Assembly: GCF_014643775.1 (NCBI RefSeq)
Contig: NZ_BMKC01000002.1
Coordinates: 310,001 to 374,000 of the forward strand
Length of the DNA stretch: 64,000 bases
Direction: 5' to 3'
Origin: Arenimonas soli
Lineage (GTDB): Bacteria > Pseudomonadota > Gammaproteobacteria > Xanthomonadales > Xanthomonadaceae
Shown piece by piece: positions 7,786 to 16,334 of this stretch (positions are counted from its first letter, which is position 1; each line of letters opens with the position of its first letter). Under the pieces are notes generated by a model. That model made no database searches, was not told the DNA's origin, and was given only the letters and a program-made list of their open reading frames with translations. The position numbers were made by a program, and so were the translations under genes.

Positions 7786-8952
7786 TCAGCCCGCCGGGGA
7801 CAGCTCGACGCGGTCGCCGCCGGCCCGCTTGGCCTGGTACATGGCCAGGTCGGCGCGCTGCAGCGCCGCCTCCAGCGACTCGTCGGCACGGACCTGGGCG
7901 ACGCCGATCGACACCGGCACCGGAATCTCCTCGCCCCGGTACAGCATGTGGGCGCGGTTGATGGCTTCGCGCAGGCGTTCGGCCACGACCCGGGCGCCGG
8001 GTGCGTCGGTGCTGGGCAACAGGGCCACGAACTCGTCGCCGCCCAGGCGTCCCAGGATGTCCTCGCCGCGCAGGACCAGCCGCGCCCGCGCCGCCAGGTG
8101 CCGCAGCACGCCGTCGCCGGCCGCGTGGCCCAGGGTGTCGTTGACGGTCTTGAACTGGTCCATGTCCAGCAACAGGACCGCCAGCGGCCGGCCGTGCCGG
8201 CGCGACTCCGACACCAGGCGATGGCCCTGTTCGACCAGGCCACTGCGCGCCAGCACGCCGGTCAGCGGGTCGACCGTGGCGAGCTTGCGCAGGTCTTCGT
8301 AGGCGCGTTCGGTGTGCATCAGCACGAAGCCCAGGCTCAGGAACATCACGCCCACGCAGGCATACACGAAGACCACCATGTCGCTGGGTCCCGCCTCGAA
8401 CAGACTGCCCTCGGGCCGGGGCGCCAACGCGTGCTCGAAGAAGCGCCAGAAGGCCACCAGCATCCCGAACGCCGCAAACGCCCCGGTCAGCCGCGCCGCG
8501 GTGAAGCCATCGCGCCGGTAGGCCGACGCCATCGCCAGGGCGATGGTGCCCAGCAGGATCGTCGCCGCCACCGAATTGACCAGCACGCGCGCGCTGTAGT
8601 GCGGGCGGAATTCCGAGAACCAGGCCAGGCCGACAACCGCCGCCAGCACCACGCCCCAAAGCCGGTAGCGGAACTCGGGCAGCCCCTGGAAGCCGCGCAC
8701 GGCCCGTGCCATTTCGGCGAAACCCAGCAGCAGCAGGCCGTTGCCCAGGGAGATCGACACCGGGTCGGGCAACTGGCCGCGTGCCGCCAGCATGGCCCAG
8801 GCCATGGGCTGCAGCAGCAGACCGACGGTCCAGATGCGCAGGTGCCGCCGGCGTTCGGGCGGGAAGTGCAGGCTGGCCTGGGTCAGGAACAGCACCGTAA
8901 GCGCGCTCAGCAGCACGCCCACCAGCATCACCGAGAGTATGTCCAGCGCCAT
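7786..8952 (-). CDS. Membrane diguanylate cyclase (GGDEF)
   Basis: I use the ATG at 8952 (388 residues) with GGGGAAGG just upstream. An in-frame GTG at 9009 lacks support. About seven membrane helices fill residues 1-200, followed by a short signalling helix and a GGDEF domain. The active-site motif is GRLGGDEFVALLP. The RxxD inhibitory site is present as RGED exactly five residues before GGDEF, so product inhibition by c-di-GMP is expected. The substrate-binding LLDMDQFKTVNDTLGH is intact. It is divergent from the terC region. It is a paralogue of the cyclase encoded at 11105-12307, and both signals are unknown. Confidence 0.9.
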   Translation of the reverse strand: MALDILSVMLVGVLLSALTVLFLTQASLHFPPERRRHLRIWTVGLLLQPMAWAMLAARGQLPDPVSISLGNGLLLLGFAEMARAVRGFQGLPEFRYRLWGVVLAAVVGLAWFSEFRPHYSARVLVNSVAATILLGTIALAMASAYRRDGFTAARLTGAFAAFGMLVAFWRFFEHALAPRPEGSLFEAGPSDMVVFVYACVGVMFLSLGFVLMHTERAYEDLRKLATVDPLTGVLARSGLVEQGHRLVSESRRHGRPLAVLLLDMDQFKTVNDTLGHAAGDGVLRHLAARARLVLRGEDILGRLGGDEFVALLPSTDAPGARVVAERLREAINRAHMLYRGEEIPVPVSIGVAQVRADESLEAALQRADLAMYQAKRAGGDRVELSPAG

Positions 8953-9021
8953 GCCTTCCCCGTCCGCGGCCCGCCCGTCACCGGCCAGAGAGTAGCGCGG
9001 CCGTCGCACGACGGAGTGTGA

Positions 9022-9052
9022 TTGACATCAAGTTAACCGGCCATGACAGAAT
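9022..9052 (+). promoter_or_regulatory. Candidate promoter for the riboswitch-TerC transcript
   Basis: A perfect TTGACA lies at 9022-9027. The best downstream hexamer is CAGAAT (9047-9052) at a long 19-base spacing. This is the right place for a promoter whose transcript would start just before, or within the first bases of, the riboswitch. The -10 call is weak. Confidence 0.4.
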
Positions 9053-9170
9053 CTGCCCACAGAAGGGGAGTAGCTCCCGCTGCCGAGATCGTCATCACGG
9101 GCCCGGACCCACGTCCAAAGCCCCGGTCCGGCAGGCAGGCCCAGGCCTGCGAGCGAGACCTTCGCCCGCC
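9052..9170 (+). promoter_or_regulatory. yybP-ykoY family (manganese) riboswitch
   Basis: The segment has the conserved blocks of this riboswitch class. GGGGAGTAGC at 9065-9074 opens the first internal loop. A pairing region around GTCATCACGGGC (9091-9102) follows. The second conserved loop is GCGAGACCTTCGC at 9153-9165. In E. coli the same element precedes alx, which encodes a TerC-family protein, and class members bind Mn2+ to switch on manganese exporters. Here it lies directly upstream of a TerC-family gene. About 75 bases separate it from the start codon, enough room for an expression platform. Confidence 0.85.
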
Positions 9171-9243
9171 CACGACGACGTCGTTCCGTCCCGGAACCTC
9201 GCGCCATGGCCCGGACGACAGGCTGCGCTACGGAGAAGCTTTC

Positions 9244-10215
9244 TTGGAAACCATCGGTACCCCGCTGATGTGGACCGTGTTCACGGTCCTGGTCCTGGTC
9301 GCGCTTGCCGTCGACCTGCTGGTACTGCGCCAGAACGGCCCGCACAAGGTCAGCACGCGCGAAGCGGTGATCTGGTCACTGGCCTGGATCGGGCTGGCCA
9401 TGGTCTTCAATGTCGGCCTGTGGTGGTACCTGCAGGGCCAGATGCCGGCGCAGGACGCCGACCGCATCGCGCTGGAGTTCCTTACCGGCTACCTGGTGGA
9501 GAAGGCGCTGGCGGTCGACAACATATTCGTGTTCCTGATGTTGTTCACCTACTTCGCGGTGCCGCCGCAGTCGCAGCAGCGGGTGCTCATCCTGGGCGTG
9601 CTGGGCGCGATCGTGCTGCGCGGCATCCTCATCTTCGTCGGCGCGGCGCTGATCGCGCAGTTCCACTGGATCCTGTACATCTTCGGCGTGTTCCTGCTGG
9701 TCACCGGCGCGAAGATGCTGTGGGCCGCCGGCCAGGAGCCGGACATGGACAAGAACCCGGTGCTGCGCTGGCTGACCGGGCGCTTCCCGATGGTGCGGCG
9801 TTACCACGGCGAAGCGCTGTGGCTGGGCGAGGGCCGGCGCCGCAAGTACACGCCGCTGTTCATCGTGCTGGTGATGATCGCGATCACCGACGTCATCTTT
9901 GCGGTCGACTCGATCCCGGCCATCTTCGCCATCACCACCGACCCGTTCATCGTGCTGACCTCGAACGTGTTCGCGGTGCTGGGGCTGCGTGCGCTGTACT
10001 TCCTGCTGGCCGGCGCGGCCGAGAAGTTCCACTTGCTGGCCTACGGCCTGGCGATGGTGCTTATCTTCATCGGCGCGAAGATGCTGATCGTGGACATCTA
10101 CAAGATCCCGGTGGCGATTTCCCTGGGCGTGGTGGCGGCCACCATCGCCACGTCCATGGTGATGAGCCTGTGGATCCAGCCGCGGCCACCCAAGCACCTG
10201 CAGCCCCCGCGCTGA
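9244..10215 (+). CDS. TerC/Alx-family integral membrane protein
   Basis: The start is a TTG at 9244, with GGAG eight bases upstream. The longer open frame back to 9043 only translates the riboswitch and is not protein coding. From the TTG the protein is 323 residues with about nine membrane helices. TerC features include EFLTGYLVEKALAVDNIFVF in helix 3 and ITDVIFAVDSIPAIFAIT with its acidic residues, which are thought to bind a divalent metal. With a Mn2+ riboswitch in front, export of manganese, or metal handling linked to secretion, is the likeliest role. The rhomboid gene follows 40 bases downstream. Confidence 0.9.
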   Translation: METIGTPLMWTVFTVLVLVALAVDLLVLRQNGPHKVSTREAVIWSLAWIGLAMVFNVGLWWYLQGQMPAQDADRIALEFLTGYLVEKALAVDNIFVFLMLFTYFAVPPQSQQRVLILGVLGAIVLRGILIFVGAALIAQFHWILYIFGVFLLVTGAKMLWAAGQEPDMDKNPVLRWLTGRFPMVRRYHGEALWLGEGRRRKYTPLFIVLVMIAITDVIFAVDSIPAIFAITTDPFIVLTSNVFAVLGLRALYFLLAGAAEKFHLLAYGLAMVLIFIGAKMLIVDIYKIPVAISLGVVAATIATSMVMSLWIQPRPPKHLQPPR

Positions 10216-10255
10216 ACCTGCCCTTGCGCCCGCGCCTTCTGGGCCCCACTTCGGA

Positions 10256-11032
10256 ATGATGGACTCCGAACGCCAGCGTCACGCCGACGCCGTGGGGCGG
10301 CACTTCCGCCGGGCGCTGCTGGCCTCGATGGCCTTCGTGGCGCTGATCGGCGCGATCTTTTTCGCCACCCCGGCGCTGGGCGGGCTGCGTGAATTCGCGC
10401 TGGTGCCGCTGCAGGCCAGCGGCCTGGTGGGCATCCTCACCGCGCCGCTGCTGCACGGTTCGGCCGGGCACTGGCTGGCCAACGCCAGCGCGCTGCTGGT
10501 GCTGGGCACCCTGGTCGGCACGGTCTATCCGCGGGCGGCGCTGCGGGCCCTGCCGGTGCTGTGGCTGCTGTCGGGCGTGGTCACCTGGCTGATCGGCCGG
10601 CCGTCCTTCCATATCGGCGCCAGCGGGCTGACCCACGGCCTGATGTTCCTGCTGCTGTTCCTGGGCCTGTTCCGGCGCGACAAGGCGGCCATCGCCGCGG
10701 CCCTGATCGCCTTCTTCCTGTACGGCGGCATGGTGCTGACGATCCTGCCGCGCGAGCCCGGCGTGTCCTGGGAATACCACCTGGGTGGCGCCCTGGCCGG
10801 CATCGTCGCGGCCTGGCGCTGGCGGCGCCTGGACCCGGAACCGCCGCGAAAGCGCTACAGCTGGGAAATCGAGGAGGAACAGGCCGCCGCGATCGCCGAG
10901 GCCGAGGCGGCGCAGTTCGAGCCGCCGCGACCCGAGGACGTGCCGGTGCTCTGGCAGCGCCCGGACCCCCCGCCCGGCGGCGTGGTGCTGCCGTTCCGCC
11001 CGCGGCGCGACGAGGACGACGGCGGACGCTGA
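10256..11032 (+). CDS. Rhomboid-family intramembrane serine protease
   Basis: 258 residues with about six membrane helices in residues 18-190. The catalytic pair is visible as S123 in HIGASG and H175 in WEYHLGG. The oxyanion and structural residues sit in LLHGSAGHWLANA (H68, H72, N76), as in GlpG-type rhomboids. The protein cleaves substrates within the inner membrane. A charged cytoplasmic tail follows from about residue 190 (Glu/Ala-rich, then Pro/Arg-rich), which is longer than usual. Two ATGs at 10256 and 10259 are equally plausible starts. Confidence 0.9.
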   Translation: MMDSERQRHADAVGRHFRRALLASMAFVALIGAIFFATPALGGLREFALVPLQASGLVGILTAPLLHGSAGHWLANASALLVLGTLVGTVYPRAALRALPVLWLLSGVVTWLIGRPSFHIGASGLTHGLMFLLLFLGLFRRDKAAIAAALIAFFLYGGMVLTILPREPGVSWEYHLGGALAGIVAAWRWRRLDPEPPRKRYSWEIEEEQAAAIAEAEAAQFEPPRPEDVPVLWQRPDPPPGGVVLPFRPRRDEDDGGR

Positions 11033-11104
11033 ATTTCTCGGGCTTGCGCCCCCGCCGGAGGGGTGGAACCCTTGGCCCGAGACCCGCCATCGCCAGAGGA
11101 GGCG

Positions 11105-12307
11105 ATGCCGCCCGTGGAGTGGTCCTTCGACATCCGTTCCGGCCTGCTGGTCGGCGCGCTGCTCACCCTGCTGATCGGCGTCGTCCTGGCGGTGGTGGCC
11201 CGCGCCATGCCCGCCGCGTTCCGGCCGGCGATGAACTGGTGGGTGGCCGCGACCCTGCTGCAGCCCGCCGGCTTCGTGCTGCTGAGCCAGCGCGACCACC
11301 TGCCGGCCTGGGTGACGATCGTGGTCGCCAATGCCTGCATCGCCGGCGCATTCGCCGCGTACGCGGTGGCGCTGCGCCGGTTCCACCGGCTCACGGTGCC
11401 GCACGGGCTGCTCTGGGGCATGGTGGCGCTGGCCGTGGCGGTTTCGGCCTGGTTCGGGCTGGTGCAGTACGACCTGACCAAGCGGCTTATCGCCATTTCG
11501 ATCGTGCTGGCCTGGATGCTGGGCTACTGCGCCTGGACGATCTACCGGGGTCCGGACGTGCGCGGCCTGGTCCGCCATGTCGCCGGCAGCGCCTTCCTGC
11601 TGGCCGCCATCATCATGGTCTACCGCGCCATCGCCCTGACCTGGGACCCGGGCCAGGTGATCGCCGTGTTCCAGCTGACCCACGTGCAGCTGCTTACCTA
11701 CGCCGTCGGCAGCATCCTGCCGGTGGTGGCGACGGTGGGTTTCCTGCTGCTGTGCACCGACCGCAGCCAGCGCGACCTCGAACGCGCCGCGCGCATGGAC
11801 TACCTCACCGACGTCTACAACCGCCGCGCCATCGAAGAGCTGGGCACCCGCGCCATCGCCGGCGCCCGCCGCCACGGCATGCCGCTGGCGCTGCAGGTGG
11901 TGGACATCGACCACTTCAAACGCATCAACGACGAACTGGGGCACGCCGCCGGCGACCTGGCCCTGGTGCGCGCGGTCGAACGCATCCGTGAATGTCTGCG
12001 CGCCGAAGACCTGCTTGGCCGGCTGGGCGGCGAGGAATTCATCGTGCTGATGCCCAACACCGACGGGGCCAGCGCGGCGGCGGCGGCCGAACGCATCCGC
12101 GTGGCCTTCTCGGAGCGGCCGCTGGACCTGCGCGGCCAGCCGCGCAGGGTGACCCTGTCGATCGGCGTGGCGGTGCTGGCGCCGGCCGACCGGCTGTTTT
12201 CGCAGCTTCTGCAGCGCGGCGACCGGGCCATGTACGCGGCCAAGCACGCCGGCCGCGACCTGGTGATGGCCGACGCGATGAGCGGCTGGGAGAGCCCGGC
12301 CGACTGA
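11105..12307 (+). CDS. Membrane diguanylate cyclase (GGEEF)
   Basis: I choose the ATG at 11105, directly after AGAGGAGG (400 residues). A GTG at 11063 would add 14 residues of Pro-rich sequence. About seven membrane helices (residues 12-205) are followed by a GGDEF domain whose active site reads GRLGGEEFIVLMP. The inhibitory site RAED lies five residues upstream. Substrate contacts VVDIDHFKRINDELGHAAGD are intact. The architecture matches the cyclase at 7786-8952, including the membrane part, so the two probably arose by duplication and sense related cues. Confidence 0.9.
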   Translation: MPPVEWSFDIRSGLLVGALLTLLIGVVLAVVARAMPAAFRPAMNWWVAATLLQPAGFVLLSQRDHLPAWVTIVVANACIAGAFAAYAVALRRFHRLTVPHGLLWGMVALAVAVSAWFGLVQYDLTKRLIAISIVLAWMLGYCAWTIYRGPDVRGLVRHVAGSAFLLAAIIMVYRAIALTWDPGQVIAVFQLTHVQLLTYAVGSILPVVATVGFLLLCTDRSQRDLERAARMDYLTDVYNRRAIEELGTRAIAGARRHGMPLALQVVDIDHFKRINDELGHAAGDLALVRAVERIRECLRAEDLLGRLGGEEFIVLMPNTDGASAAAAAERIRVAFSERPLDLRGQPRRVTLSIGVAVLAPADRLFSQLLQRGDRAMYAAKHAGRDLVMADAMSGWESPAD

Positions 12308-12378
12308 GCACGCCGCCTTCATTCCCAGCAGGCTGGCCCGGTGGTAGCGTCGGCGGATTGCCCCTGGGAGTGTCCCGA

Positions 12379-14028
12379 ATGAAGCAGCTGCTGGTTCCCA
12401 TCGCCCTGACCCTGCTGGTGGCCTGTGGCCGCGAACCTGCGCCGGACGTGCCCGGTGCGGCGCCCGGCGCCGCCGCGCGCGAGGCCGACGGCGCCCGTCG
12501 CATCCACGCCGACGTCGCCTTCCTGGCCGACGACCTGCTCGAAGGGCGTGCCGCCGGCACCCGCGGTTACGACCTGGCCGCGCTGTACGTGGCCAACCGC
12601 TACCGCGCCATCGGCCTGGAGCCGGCCGGCGACGACGGCAGCTACCTTCAGGCCGTGCCCCTGCTCGAAGGCCGGCGCGAACGCGACGGCGCCAGCTTCA
12701 GCTTCAGCCGCGACGGCGAGCTGATCGACTTCGCCTTCCAGGACGACTTCCTGCCGGGCGTGAACTACAACGCCGGCACCCACGCGGTGACCGCGCCGCT
12801 GGTGTTCGTCGGCCAGGCCGTGCACGCGCCGGAACTCGACCACGATGACTTCGACGGCGTGGACGTGCGCGGCAAGATCGCCGTGTATTTCTCCGGCGCC
12901 CCGTCCGACTTCCCCAACACCCAGCGCGCCTTCCACGCCTCGGGCCGGCAGAAGCTGACCCGCCTGGCCGAACGCGGCGCCGTCGGCGCGGTGCAGATCG
13001 GCAACCCGGTGGACGAGGCCAAGTACCCCTGGGCGCGCGGCGCCCGCAACTGGGCGATGCCCGGCATGCGCCTGGTCGGCCCGGACGGCCAGCCGGTGGA
13101 CGCCTTCCCGCAGTTGCGCGCCACCGCCAGCCTGGGCGTGCACGCGGCGCGCCGCCTGTTCGAAGGCGCGGACATGGACGCCGAGGAAGTATTCGCGCGC
13201 CGCGAAGCCGGCACGCTGGAAGCCTTCGACCTCGACGGCCAGGCCACGCTGGCCGGCCGCACCACGCTGGCCCGGGTCACCAGCCACAACGTGGTCGGCA
13301 GGCTGTCGGGCAGCGACGCCACGCTGGCCGCCGAGCACATCGTCTACACGGCCCATCTCGACCACGTCGGCATCGGGGCCGAGGTGGACGGCGACGGCAT
13401 CTACAACGGCGCCTTCGACAACGCCCTGGGCACCGCCGTGATGCTGGAAGCCGCGACGCAGCTGGTGGCGACGCCCGCACCCAAGCGCACGCTGCTGTTC
13501 GTTGCGCTCACCGCCGAAGAGCGCGGCCTGCTGGGCGCCGAACACTTCGCGTCCAACCCGGGCGTGGAAGGCACGCTGGTGGCGAACATCAACATGGACA
13601 TGCCGGTGTTCCTGGCCGATGTCACCGACGTGGTGCCGATCGGCATCGAGCACAGCAGCCTGGAGGACGACGTCAAGGCCGCCGCCGACGTGCTGGGCAT
13701 CGGCCTCACCGCGGACCCGAAGCCCGAAGAAGTGGTGTTCGTGCGTTCGGACCAGTACGCCTTCGTGCGCAAGGGAATCCCGGCCGTGTACCTGGACGCC
13801 GGCATCAAGGCGCGTTCCCCGGACGTGGATGCGCTGGCGCTGTACGAGGACTTCCTGACCGGCCACTACCACCAGCCCAGCGACGAAACCTCGCTGCCGA
13901 TCCATTACCCCAGCGCCGCGCGCCTGGCGATGCTCAATGCCGCCATCGGCCGCCGGGTCGGTGACGCCGATCAAAAGCCGCGCTGGAAGGAAGGCGACTT
14001 CTTCGGTCGCACCTTCGGCGGGCAGTAG
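12379..14028 (+). CDS. M28-family zinc peptidase, lipoprotein
   Basis: 549 residues from the ATG at 12379. The frame is open far upstream, but the signal peptide (MKQLLVPIALTLLVAC, with a lipobox cysteine at residue 16) fixes the start. A protease-associated domain lies in the first half (roughly residues 120-260). The M28 catalytic part follows. Its metal and catalytic residues are readable as HLDHVG, FDNALG, TAEERG, NINMDMP and the closing HQPSDE. It is likely an outer-membrane or periplasmic aminopeptidase that hydrolyses peptides. It converges on the Lrp-type gene with no gap. Confidence 0.92.
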   Translation: MKQLLVPIALTLLVACGREPAPDVPGAAPGAAAREADGARRIHADVAFLADDLLEGRAAGTRGYDLAALYVANRYRAIGLEPAGDDGSYLQAVPLLEGRRERDGASFSFSRDGELIDFAFQDDFLPGVNYNAGTHAVTAPLVFVGQAVHAPELDHDDFDGVDVRGKIAVYFSGAPSDFPNTQRAFHASGRQKLTRLAERGAVGAVQIGNPVDEAKYPWARGARNWAMPGMRLVGPDGQPVDAFPQLRATASLGVHAARRLFEGADMDAEEVFARREAGTLEAFDLDGQATLAGRTTLARVTSHNVVGRLSGSDATLAAEHIVYTAHLDHVGIGAEVDGDGIYNGAFDNALGTAVMLEAATQLVATPAPKRTLLFVALTAEERGLLGAEHFASNPGVEGTLVANINMDMPVFLADVTDVVPIGIEHSSLEDDVKAAADVLGIGLTADPKPEEVVFVRSDQYAFVRKGIPAVYLDAGIKARSPDVDALALYEDFLTGHYHQPSDETSLPIHYPSAARLAMLNAAIGRRVGDADQKPRWKEGDFFGRTFGGQ

Positions 14029-14508
14029 TCAGCCCAGGTGGCCCAGGGGCAGGCCGCGCGCCTGCTTCACCGTGCGCAGCACGAAGCTGGAATTGATGTC
14101 GGCGACGCCGCTGGCGTTGAGCAGGTGGTCGAGCAGGAAGCGCGAGAAATGCGCCAGGTCCTGCACGACCACCTGCAGCAGGTAGTCCATTTCGCCGGTC
14201 AGGGCGTGGCAGGCCACCACTTCGTCCCAGCGGTTCACGCGCTCGGTGAAGGCCTGCACGGCGTCGGCGTCGTGGCGGGCCAGCTGCACGCGCACGAAGG
14301 CCTGCAGGCCCAGGCCGACCCGGTCCGGGTCGATGCGGGCGGCGTAGCCAGCCAGCACGCCGTCCTGTTCCAGGCGCTGCACCCGGCGCAGGCAGGCCGA
14401 GGGCGAAAGTTTCACCCGGTCGGCCAGGTCGGCATTGCTGAGCCGGCCCTCGCGCTGGAGTTCGGCCAGGATGGCCAGGTCGGTGCGATCGAACTTCAGG
14501 CTTTCCAC
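14029..14508 (-). CDS. Lrp/AsnC-family transcriptional regulator
   Basis: 159 residues. The N-terminal helix-turn-helix (FDRTDLAILAELQREGRLSNADLADRVKLSPSACLRRVQRL) is followed by the RAM effector-binding domain, with GEMDYLLQVVVQDLAHFSRFL near residue 108. The start is a GTG with GGAGG nine bases upstream. It is divergent from phhA, and an AT-rich palindrome with further half-sites lies between them. This suggests that it controls phenylalanine hydroxylation, and itself, in response to an amino acid. Confidence 0.92.
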   Translation of the reverse strand: MESLKFDRTDLAILAELQREGRLSNADLADRVKLSPSACLRRVQRLEQDGVLAGYAARIDPDRVGLGLQAFVRVQLARHDADAVQAFTERVNRWDEVVACHALTGEMDYLLQVVVQDLAHFSRFLLDHLLNASGVADINSSFVLRTVKQARGLPLGHLG

Positions 14509-14533
14509 TTCGTGCGGCCTCCGGCTTCATCGC

Positions 14534-14588
14534 CGCAATAATATTGCGCGGTTAAGGCCGTATTGTGCAACTACGCAAGCCGATTGCG
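14534..14588. promoter_or_regulatory. Array of ATTGCG half-sites between lrp-type gene and phhA
   Basis: CGCAAT-AAT-ATTGCG at 14534-14548 is a perfect palindrome, and it is unusually AT-rich for this genome. Related hexamers follow: ATTGTG (14562-14567), an inverted CGCAA (14574-14578) and ATTGCG (14583-14588). Equivalent bases are 19 and 21 bp apart, about two helical turns. Lrp-family octamers bind phased sites of this kind. The regulator is inferred from its position. Confidence 0.5.
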
Positions 14589-14630
14589 GCCCGCCAGCGA
14601 TAGACTGATGCAAAGCGTACGGAGAAAGGC

Positions 14631-15518
14631 ATGAACACCCCGCGCCGCGTCGAACACCAGCTCACCGACAAGGGCTACGTGCCCGTCTACACCACGGCCG
14701 TGGTCGAACAGCCCTGGGGCGACTACACCGCCACCGACCACGAGGTCTGGGCGACGCTGTTCAAGCGCCAGCGCGAAATCCTGCCCGGCCGCGCCAGCAA
14801 GGAGTTCCTGGCCCAGCAGGAAGTGATGGGCATGTCGGCCGACCGCATCCCGAAGTTCGACGATCTCAACCCGGTGCTGCGCAAGGCCACCGGCTGGGAG
14901 CTGATCGGCGTCGAGGGCCTGCTGCCGGAACTGACCTTCTTCGAACACCTGGCCAACCGCCGCTTCCCGGTGACCTGGTGGATCCGCAAGCCCGACCAGC
15001 TCGATTACCTGAGCGAACCCGACCTGTTCCACGACCTGTTCGGCCACGTGCCGCTGCTGATGAACCCGGTCTTCGCCGACTACATGGCCGCCTACGGCCG
15101 CGGCGGCGTCAAGGCGCACGGCATCGGCCCCGAAGCGCTGGTGAACCTGACGCGCCTGTACTGGTACACGGTGGAGTTCGGGCTCATCAAGGAAGACGAC
15201 GGCCTGCGCATCTACGGCAGCGGCATCGTCAGCTCCAAGAGCGAATCGATCCACTGCCTGGAATCGAAGGCGCCCAACCGCATCGGCTTCGACCTCGAGC
15301 GCATCATGCGCACCCGCTACCGCATCGACACCTTCCAGAAGACCTACTTCGTGATCGACAGCTACGAGCAGCTGATGGAAGCGACGGGGCCGGACTTCAC
15401 GCCGATCTACGAACGCCTGGGCCAGGTCGACAGCTTCCCGGCCGGCAGCGTGCAGCCGGGCGATCAGGTGTTCAACCGCGGCACCGGCGAAGGCTGGCTG
15501 GACGACGGCGACGTCTGA
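14631..15518 (+). CDS. phhA: Phenylalanine 4-monooxygenase
   Basis: 295 residues, the size of bacterial PhhA. It hydroxylates phenylalanine to tyrosine using Fe2+, O2 and a tetrahydropterin. The iron triad is visible: H134 and H139 in LFHDLFGHVPLL, and E182 in WYTVEFGL. GGAG lies nine bases before the ATG. The usual partner phhB (pterin carbinolamine dehydratase) is not adjacent. The cofactor pathway is represented by folE about 9 kb to the left. Its 3' end overlaps the convergent DUF2306-like gene by 55 bases. Confidence 0.96.
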   Translation: MNTPRRVEHQLTDKGYVPVYTTAVVEQPWGDYTATDHEVWATLFKRQREILPGRASKEFLAQQEVMGMSADRIPKFDDLNPVLRKATGWELIGVEGLLPELTFFEHLANRRFPVTWWIRKPDQLDYLSEPDLFHDLFGHVPLLMNPVFADYMAAYGRGGVKAHGIGPEALVNLTRLYWYTVEFGLIKEDDGLRIYGSGIVSSKSESIHCLESKAPNRIGFDLERIMRTRYRIDTFQKTYFVIDSYEQLMEATGPDFTPIYERLGQVDSFPAGSVQPGDQVFNRGTGEGWLDDGDV

Positions 15519-16192
15519 GTTTTCTTCGCGGCCGGCCGGCCGTACTTGCGGTTGAGCCACCAGGCCGCGATGAAGGCGCCGGCCAGCGGGGTGAACCAGG
15601 TGAAGTGCTGCAGCAGCTGCGGGTCGACGCCCGGCAGCAGGCCGCGCAGGCCGATGCCGAAGAAGGCGATGTGGGTGGCGACGCCGTTGCCGATCATCGA
15701 TCCGTAGTGTTCCTTGAGCCACCACTTCGGGTCGCTGGCCGAACCCCGCCAACTGAAGATGGCGCCGATGCCACCCACCACGCCGACGCCTCCGAACACC
15801 TGCAACAGCACCGAGCCCACTTGCGAGCCCAGCGCGATGATCGCCAGCCCGCTGGTGGCGGTCAGCGCGACCACAAACCAATAAATCGGAGCGTAAAAGG
15901 CCGCGCGGTCCCGGCGGTCGCGGATGGCCCGCCAGGCGAACCAGCTGGCGTTGCCGACCAGTACCAGCAGGTAGGTCAGGAACAGCGCGCCCACGGGATG
16001 GCCGCGTTCGCCGAGCTGCAGCACCAGCGGGATCCCGGTGAGCACGATGCCCAGCATGGCCAGCAGGTAGACCCTGCCGACACCGCGGTGGAAAGGCGTG
16101 CCCTTTTTCACCAGGCCGGCGGTCCAGAACGTCACCAGCGCGACGATGCCGGCGGTGACATGCAGGATGAGCGGGATCGAGGCAGCTTCCAT
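15464..16192 (-). CDS. DUF2306-like integral membrane protein
   Basis: 242 residues with about seven membrane helices. It begins with ILHVTAGIVALVTFWTAGLVKKG and contains FHRGVGRVYLLAM, the arrangement of DUF2306/COG5395-type membrane proteins of unknown role. The last residues (from about 225) are a hydrophilic Ser/Pro/Lys tail read antisense through the end of phhA. It is divergent from a histidine kinase gene, and two direct repeats lie between them, so it is a candidate target of that two-component system. Confidence 0.7.
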   Translation of the reverse strand: MEAASIPLILHVTAGIVALVTFWTAGLVKKGTPFHRGVGRVYLLAMLGIVLTGIPLVLQLGERGHPVGALFLTYLLVLVGNASWFAWRAIRDRRDRAAFYAPIYWFVVALTATSGLAIIALGSQVGSVLLQVFGGVGVVGGIGAIFSWRGSASDPKWWLKEHYGSMIGNGVATHIAFFGIGLRGLLPGVDPQLLQHFTWFTPLAGAFIAAWWLNRKYGRPAAKKTQTSPSSSQPSPVPRLNT

Positions 16193-16243
16193 GGTGTTCT
16201 CCTTCGGTGTGGGGCCAGTTTCCGTGGCGCGCCGACGCGGCTC

Positions 16244-16282
16244 AGGTGCCGGCGGTCACCGGATCGAGGTGCCGGAAGTCAC
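16244..16282. promoter_or_regulatory. Tandem 16-bp direct repeats between divergent genes
   Basis: AGGTGCCGGCGGTCAC (16244-16259) is repeated as AGGTGCCGGAAGTCAC (16267-16282). Fourteen of 16 bases are identical, and the copies are 23 bp apart start to start. They lie in the 142-bp region between the DUF2306-like gene and the kinase gene, a likely binding site for the neighbouring LuxR-type response regulator. Confidence 0.45.
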
Positions 16283-16334
16283 TTTGTGCAGGCCAGGACT
16301 TGAGCCTCCCGCGTGCCGGGCCCAAGCTGGCCCC

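Noticed and set aside
6622-9021. Open frame of 799 codons on the plus strand
   Set aside because: Antisense to rlmI and a diguanylate cyclase; low-complexity shadow with no recognisable motif.
9043-9243. N-terminal extension of the TerC-family protein
   Set aside because: It translates the manganese riboswitch. The TTG at 9244 has a proper ribosome-binding site, and the protein then has family length.
10067-12322. Open frame of 751 codons on the minus strand
   Set aside because: Antisense to the rhomboid and GGEEF genes, both well supported.
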